Part shown: piece after piece, positions 18,617 to 20,476 of the stretch
How positions within the stretch are numbered: the first letter of the stretch is position 1
How the letters are laid out: the number at the start of each line of letters is the position of its first letter
DNA from: Acanthaster planci
Lineage: Eukaryota > Echinodermata > Asteroidea > Valvatida > Acanthasteridae
DNA: 20,476 bases
NCBI RefSeq assembly: GCF_001949145.1
Contig: NW_019091436.1
Span: 452,803-473,278, forward strand
Reading direction: 5' to 3'
Translations under genes and position numbers: made by a program
The notes under the pieces: model-generated
Told to the model about the DNA's origin: nothing
The model's input: the letters and a program-made list of their open reading frames with translations, nothing else
Database searches by the model: none

Positions 18617-19711
18617 CTAAATATCAAATTAAAAATAAAACACATTTTCTAAATTTTTCCAAGGAAGAAAGATTTGAAAACTGAAGAATAAAAATGGCAT
18701 TAACAAGCTTTTGACCTCCATTTAACGATTCTAACCATTCTCGATACTGCCAGAAACATATGAAACACCAATTCACCACATCTTCGTAATGTAATTCTTA
18801 AAAAAATGTTTCCAAATACAAATAACACAAAAGTCAATTCCAAGACATTCAAATGCATGTAGTACTGGAAAAAATGTGGACTGATGCATAGATAGCTAGC
18901 TAACAGATTCATAGGTGACCCATAATTCAGAAATGGTAGGCCTATCCTCTTTCAGTTCAGTACACTTGACGATGGACTTTTCCAGTGTAGGCCTATCTTG
19001 ACAAATAATTTAGCAGAATTTAGTAGTAGTGAAATTTTCACTTTTTTAAAAACACAGACTTATATTTAGGCCCTAAGTATACCCACATAACTACATGTAT
19101 GTCCATGTACATGCTCATGGTGTCAATTTTGTTAGCCTATGTAAGCCATTTTTTTCGAAGAAGGAGCAAAGTACTTTTGGAAGATAGGCTGCAATTTCAA
19201 GGTGGGTGGAAACAAAGCACTTATCCAATAGCAGAAAAGTAATAAATAGTGAAATGTGCAACTAAAGAGTCAACTCTGAAGTATTTTCAAGAAAATTGGT
19301 GTATTTCCTCCCGTCTTATTTCTCTTTTCATTATTTTCATTTTCATTTTTTTTTGGGGGGGGACACCCACTTGCAGTCCTCGCCCCCTTTCTGCATTGAT
19401 CTGGCTATAATAGCCTTGCTGGAACTCATCTCAGTGTTTGCTCAGTGCATAGAGGATTGGAGCTATAATCCTTGACAACATTTTTGGGAAACATGTCAAT
19501 AGCCATACCCTGGGCACTCCACCCCCCAGTCACATGTGTCATCTGGAGCTTGAGTGCAGACCGCGCATTTAGACCCAACATTGAGAGGAGGCCGGGGGGG
19601 GGGCATTCAGTGGCCAGGATTGTAGCTGCATGGAGCGCCCTCACAGAGGGCTGCACACATTACACGATCCACTACGAGCGGAACAAAAGAGGGCTTTTTT
19701 TCGGTACTCAC
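18617..19711 (-). other. Noncoding stretch upstream of methyltransferase exon A
   Basis: Probably intron. The acceptor next to exon A is 'gatatttag'. The stretch holds G runs (19355-19362, 19594-19603), several 'taggcctat' words and palindromic 'acatgtatgtccatgtacat'-like clusters near 19093. I found no exon with the missing N-terminal motif. Confidence 0.5.
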
Positions 19712-19792
19712 CGCATAGGCCATGAGGCGCGCAAGTATGTGCGCGTTTGACGTGGAGCACGCTGAGTACGCGTAACTAATTTGTTCCAGCAT
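19712..19792 (-). CDS. Candidate first coding exon of the methyltransferase
   Basis: An open frame from ATG 19792-19790, with an inner ATG at 19723-19721 (reading MAYA), ends at a consensus donor GCG|gtgagt (19712/19711) in phase 0, the phase that exon A needs. It sits at the edge of a CpG-rich region. The encoded 27 residues (MLEQISYAYSACS then TSNAHILARLMAYA) do not resemble the family N-terminus, so the call rests on splice phase and position only. Confidence 0.25.
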
Positions 19793-20160
19793 GTATGGTC
19801 TTTGCGTACATGCAGAACGTGTGACCCGCTTGTAACCAACTGTCTTTCTTTCGCCGATTGATGGTGCACTTTAGCTCGGGGCGGATAACAAAGACCAGTC
19901 CTTAGTGAACGCACACTGTGCAGCTGTGTAACAACTTTTACACATAATCCGGCTCGTAAGTGACTTCGTCACAAAGGCAAACGCGCCACGGTTTGCAGGC
20001 GCTCATTGGACAATCGCTGAAGGTGCGCGTTAACTTCCGGTTCCATGTAAACGGCGATCAATGTATGTAACCCGTTTGCAGTGGGCGTGGCTTAAACTGA
20101 AGTGACGTCACACTTACGAACCGGACACACATACGTTTGCGCGCGCACACTTAGTGTGGG
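19724..20160 (-). promoter_or_regulatory. CpG-rich promoter-like region with CRE palindrome
   Basis: It has more CpG than its flanks. It holds a perfect CRE, TGACGTCA (20103-20110), a second CRE-like palindrome 'gtgacttcgtcac' (19960-19972), and an inverted CCAAT box ('cattgg' near 20005). It is suitable as the methyltransferase promoter, possibly bidirectional. Function is inferred. Confidence 0.4.
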
Positions 20161-20171
20161 ATGTGTGACTC

Positions 20172-20331
20172 TATGGCCGGCCAAAATTAACAATGACGAA
20201 AATAAAGCAACATTCCGCATAGTTATATTTATTTCTGTGTTTATCTCTATTTCTGCGTTTGTTATCTTTATTTCGGTGAATGTTGCTTTATTTTCGTCAT
20301 TGTTAATTTTGTCCCTCTTGGCCGCCCATAC
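20172..20331. mobile_element. Fold-back / MITE-like element
   Basis: Perfect 34-bp inverted arms lie at 20182-20215 and 20278-20311 (arm begins 'caaaattaacaatgacgaaa'). They extend outward as tatggccggcc (20172-20182) against ggccgcccata (20320-20330). The 62-bp centre is T-rich with a tandem 'tttatttctg' pattern. 'gactc' occurs on both sides (20167-20171 and 20332-20336), a possible 5-bp target duplication with one unmatched base. No transposase is present, so it would be non-autonomous. Confidence 0.75.
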
Positions 20332-20336
20332 GACTC

Positions 20337-20476
20337 AGCCTGGATACGTTTTGTTTATTTCGGTACTGAAGGAGAGTCACGTCGGTGCATTACCGAATGA
20401 GGTTCAATTGATATGATGGGTCCAGTCCACTAATTCAAGCCCCACTGAAAACAGTGTAAAATCAGCACCGTTCAGG
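20337..20476. other. Terminal flank
   Basis: 140 bp at the window edge. No feature recognised. Confidence 0.5.

Noticed and set aside
18716-18746. 31-nt candidate micro-exon of the methyltransferase (acceptor ctggcag, donor GGAG|gtcaaa)
   Set aside because: 31 nt does not keep phase 0 into exon A, the donor is weak, and the peptide does not match the family.
19426-19656. 76-codon open frame on the - strand
   Set aside because: It crosses a G/C run, has no family resemblance and no consistent splice sites.

Overview
The window is nuclear DNA of an animal. Coding sequence sits in exons bounded by GT/AG introns, the noncoding DNA is AT-rich and full of 'acatgtacatgta' and 'taggcctat' words, and it carries minisatellites, fold-back elements and a tRNA-like repeat. 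The gene set and sequence style suggest a marine invertebrate deuterostome (echinoderm, hemichordate or amphioxus). That is an inference; the species cannot be fixed from this sequence.

Three protein genes can be read. (1) On the + strand, a 5.8-kb uninterrupted exon (about 788-6609) is followed by three short exons (8118-8243, 8575-8715, 9160-9328). The short exons encode a complete RYBP/YAF2 module: a RanBP2-type zinc finger with a ubiquitin-binding TF pair, a linker, and the C-terminal RING1-binding hairpin. RYBP/YAF2 proteins belong to non-canonical Polycomb repressive complex 1. The giant exon ends at a consensus donor in the same phase (2) that the zinc-finger exon needs. The joined frame (6258 nt) stays open for 2085 residues, so this looks like a giant RYBP with a 1.9-kilodalton-scale disordered N-terminal arm, about 1940 residues long. 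The arm carries two previously unrecognised (to me) internal repeat families and an AT-hook. A long AT-rich 3' UTR with AATAAA signals follows. (2) On the - strand, CDPF1 (cysteine-rich DPF motif protein), four exons, 15177 down to 13800, complete at 107 residues. (3) On the - strand, a class I SAM-dependent methyltransferase of the methyltransferase-11 / trans-aconitate-methyltransferase-like group, five exons read from 18616 down to 16766 (240 residues), with its N-terminus unresolved.

Layout: 1-787 upstream DNA with one possible coding stretch in another frame; 788-9328 the RYBP-like gene, with a degenerate long inverted repeat in intron 1 and a tRNA-like SINE fragment in intron 3; 9329 to about 12.4 kb its 3' UTR; 12.9-13.63 kb two tandem arrays lying between the converging 3' ends of the RYBP-like gene and CDPF1; 13.8-15.18 kb CDPF1 with a perfect hairpin in its first intron; 15.2-15.6 kb a CpG-rich promoter-like stretch; 15.9-18.6 kb the methyltransferase with its 3' UTR; 18.6-19.7 kb noncoding; 19.7-20.16 kb a second CpG-rich stretch with a CRE palindrome; 20.17-20.33 kb a fold-back element.

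The genes are not an operon and share no obvious pathway. The item most worth following is the giant exon fused in frame to a Polycomb subunit.
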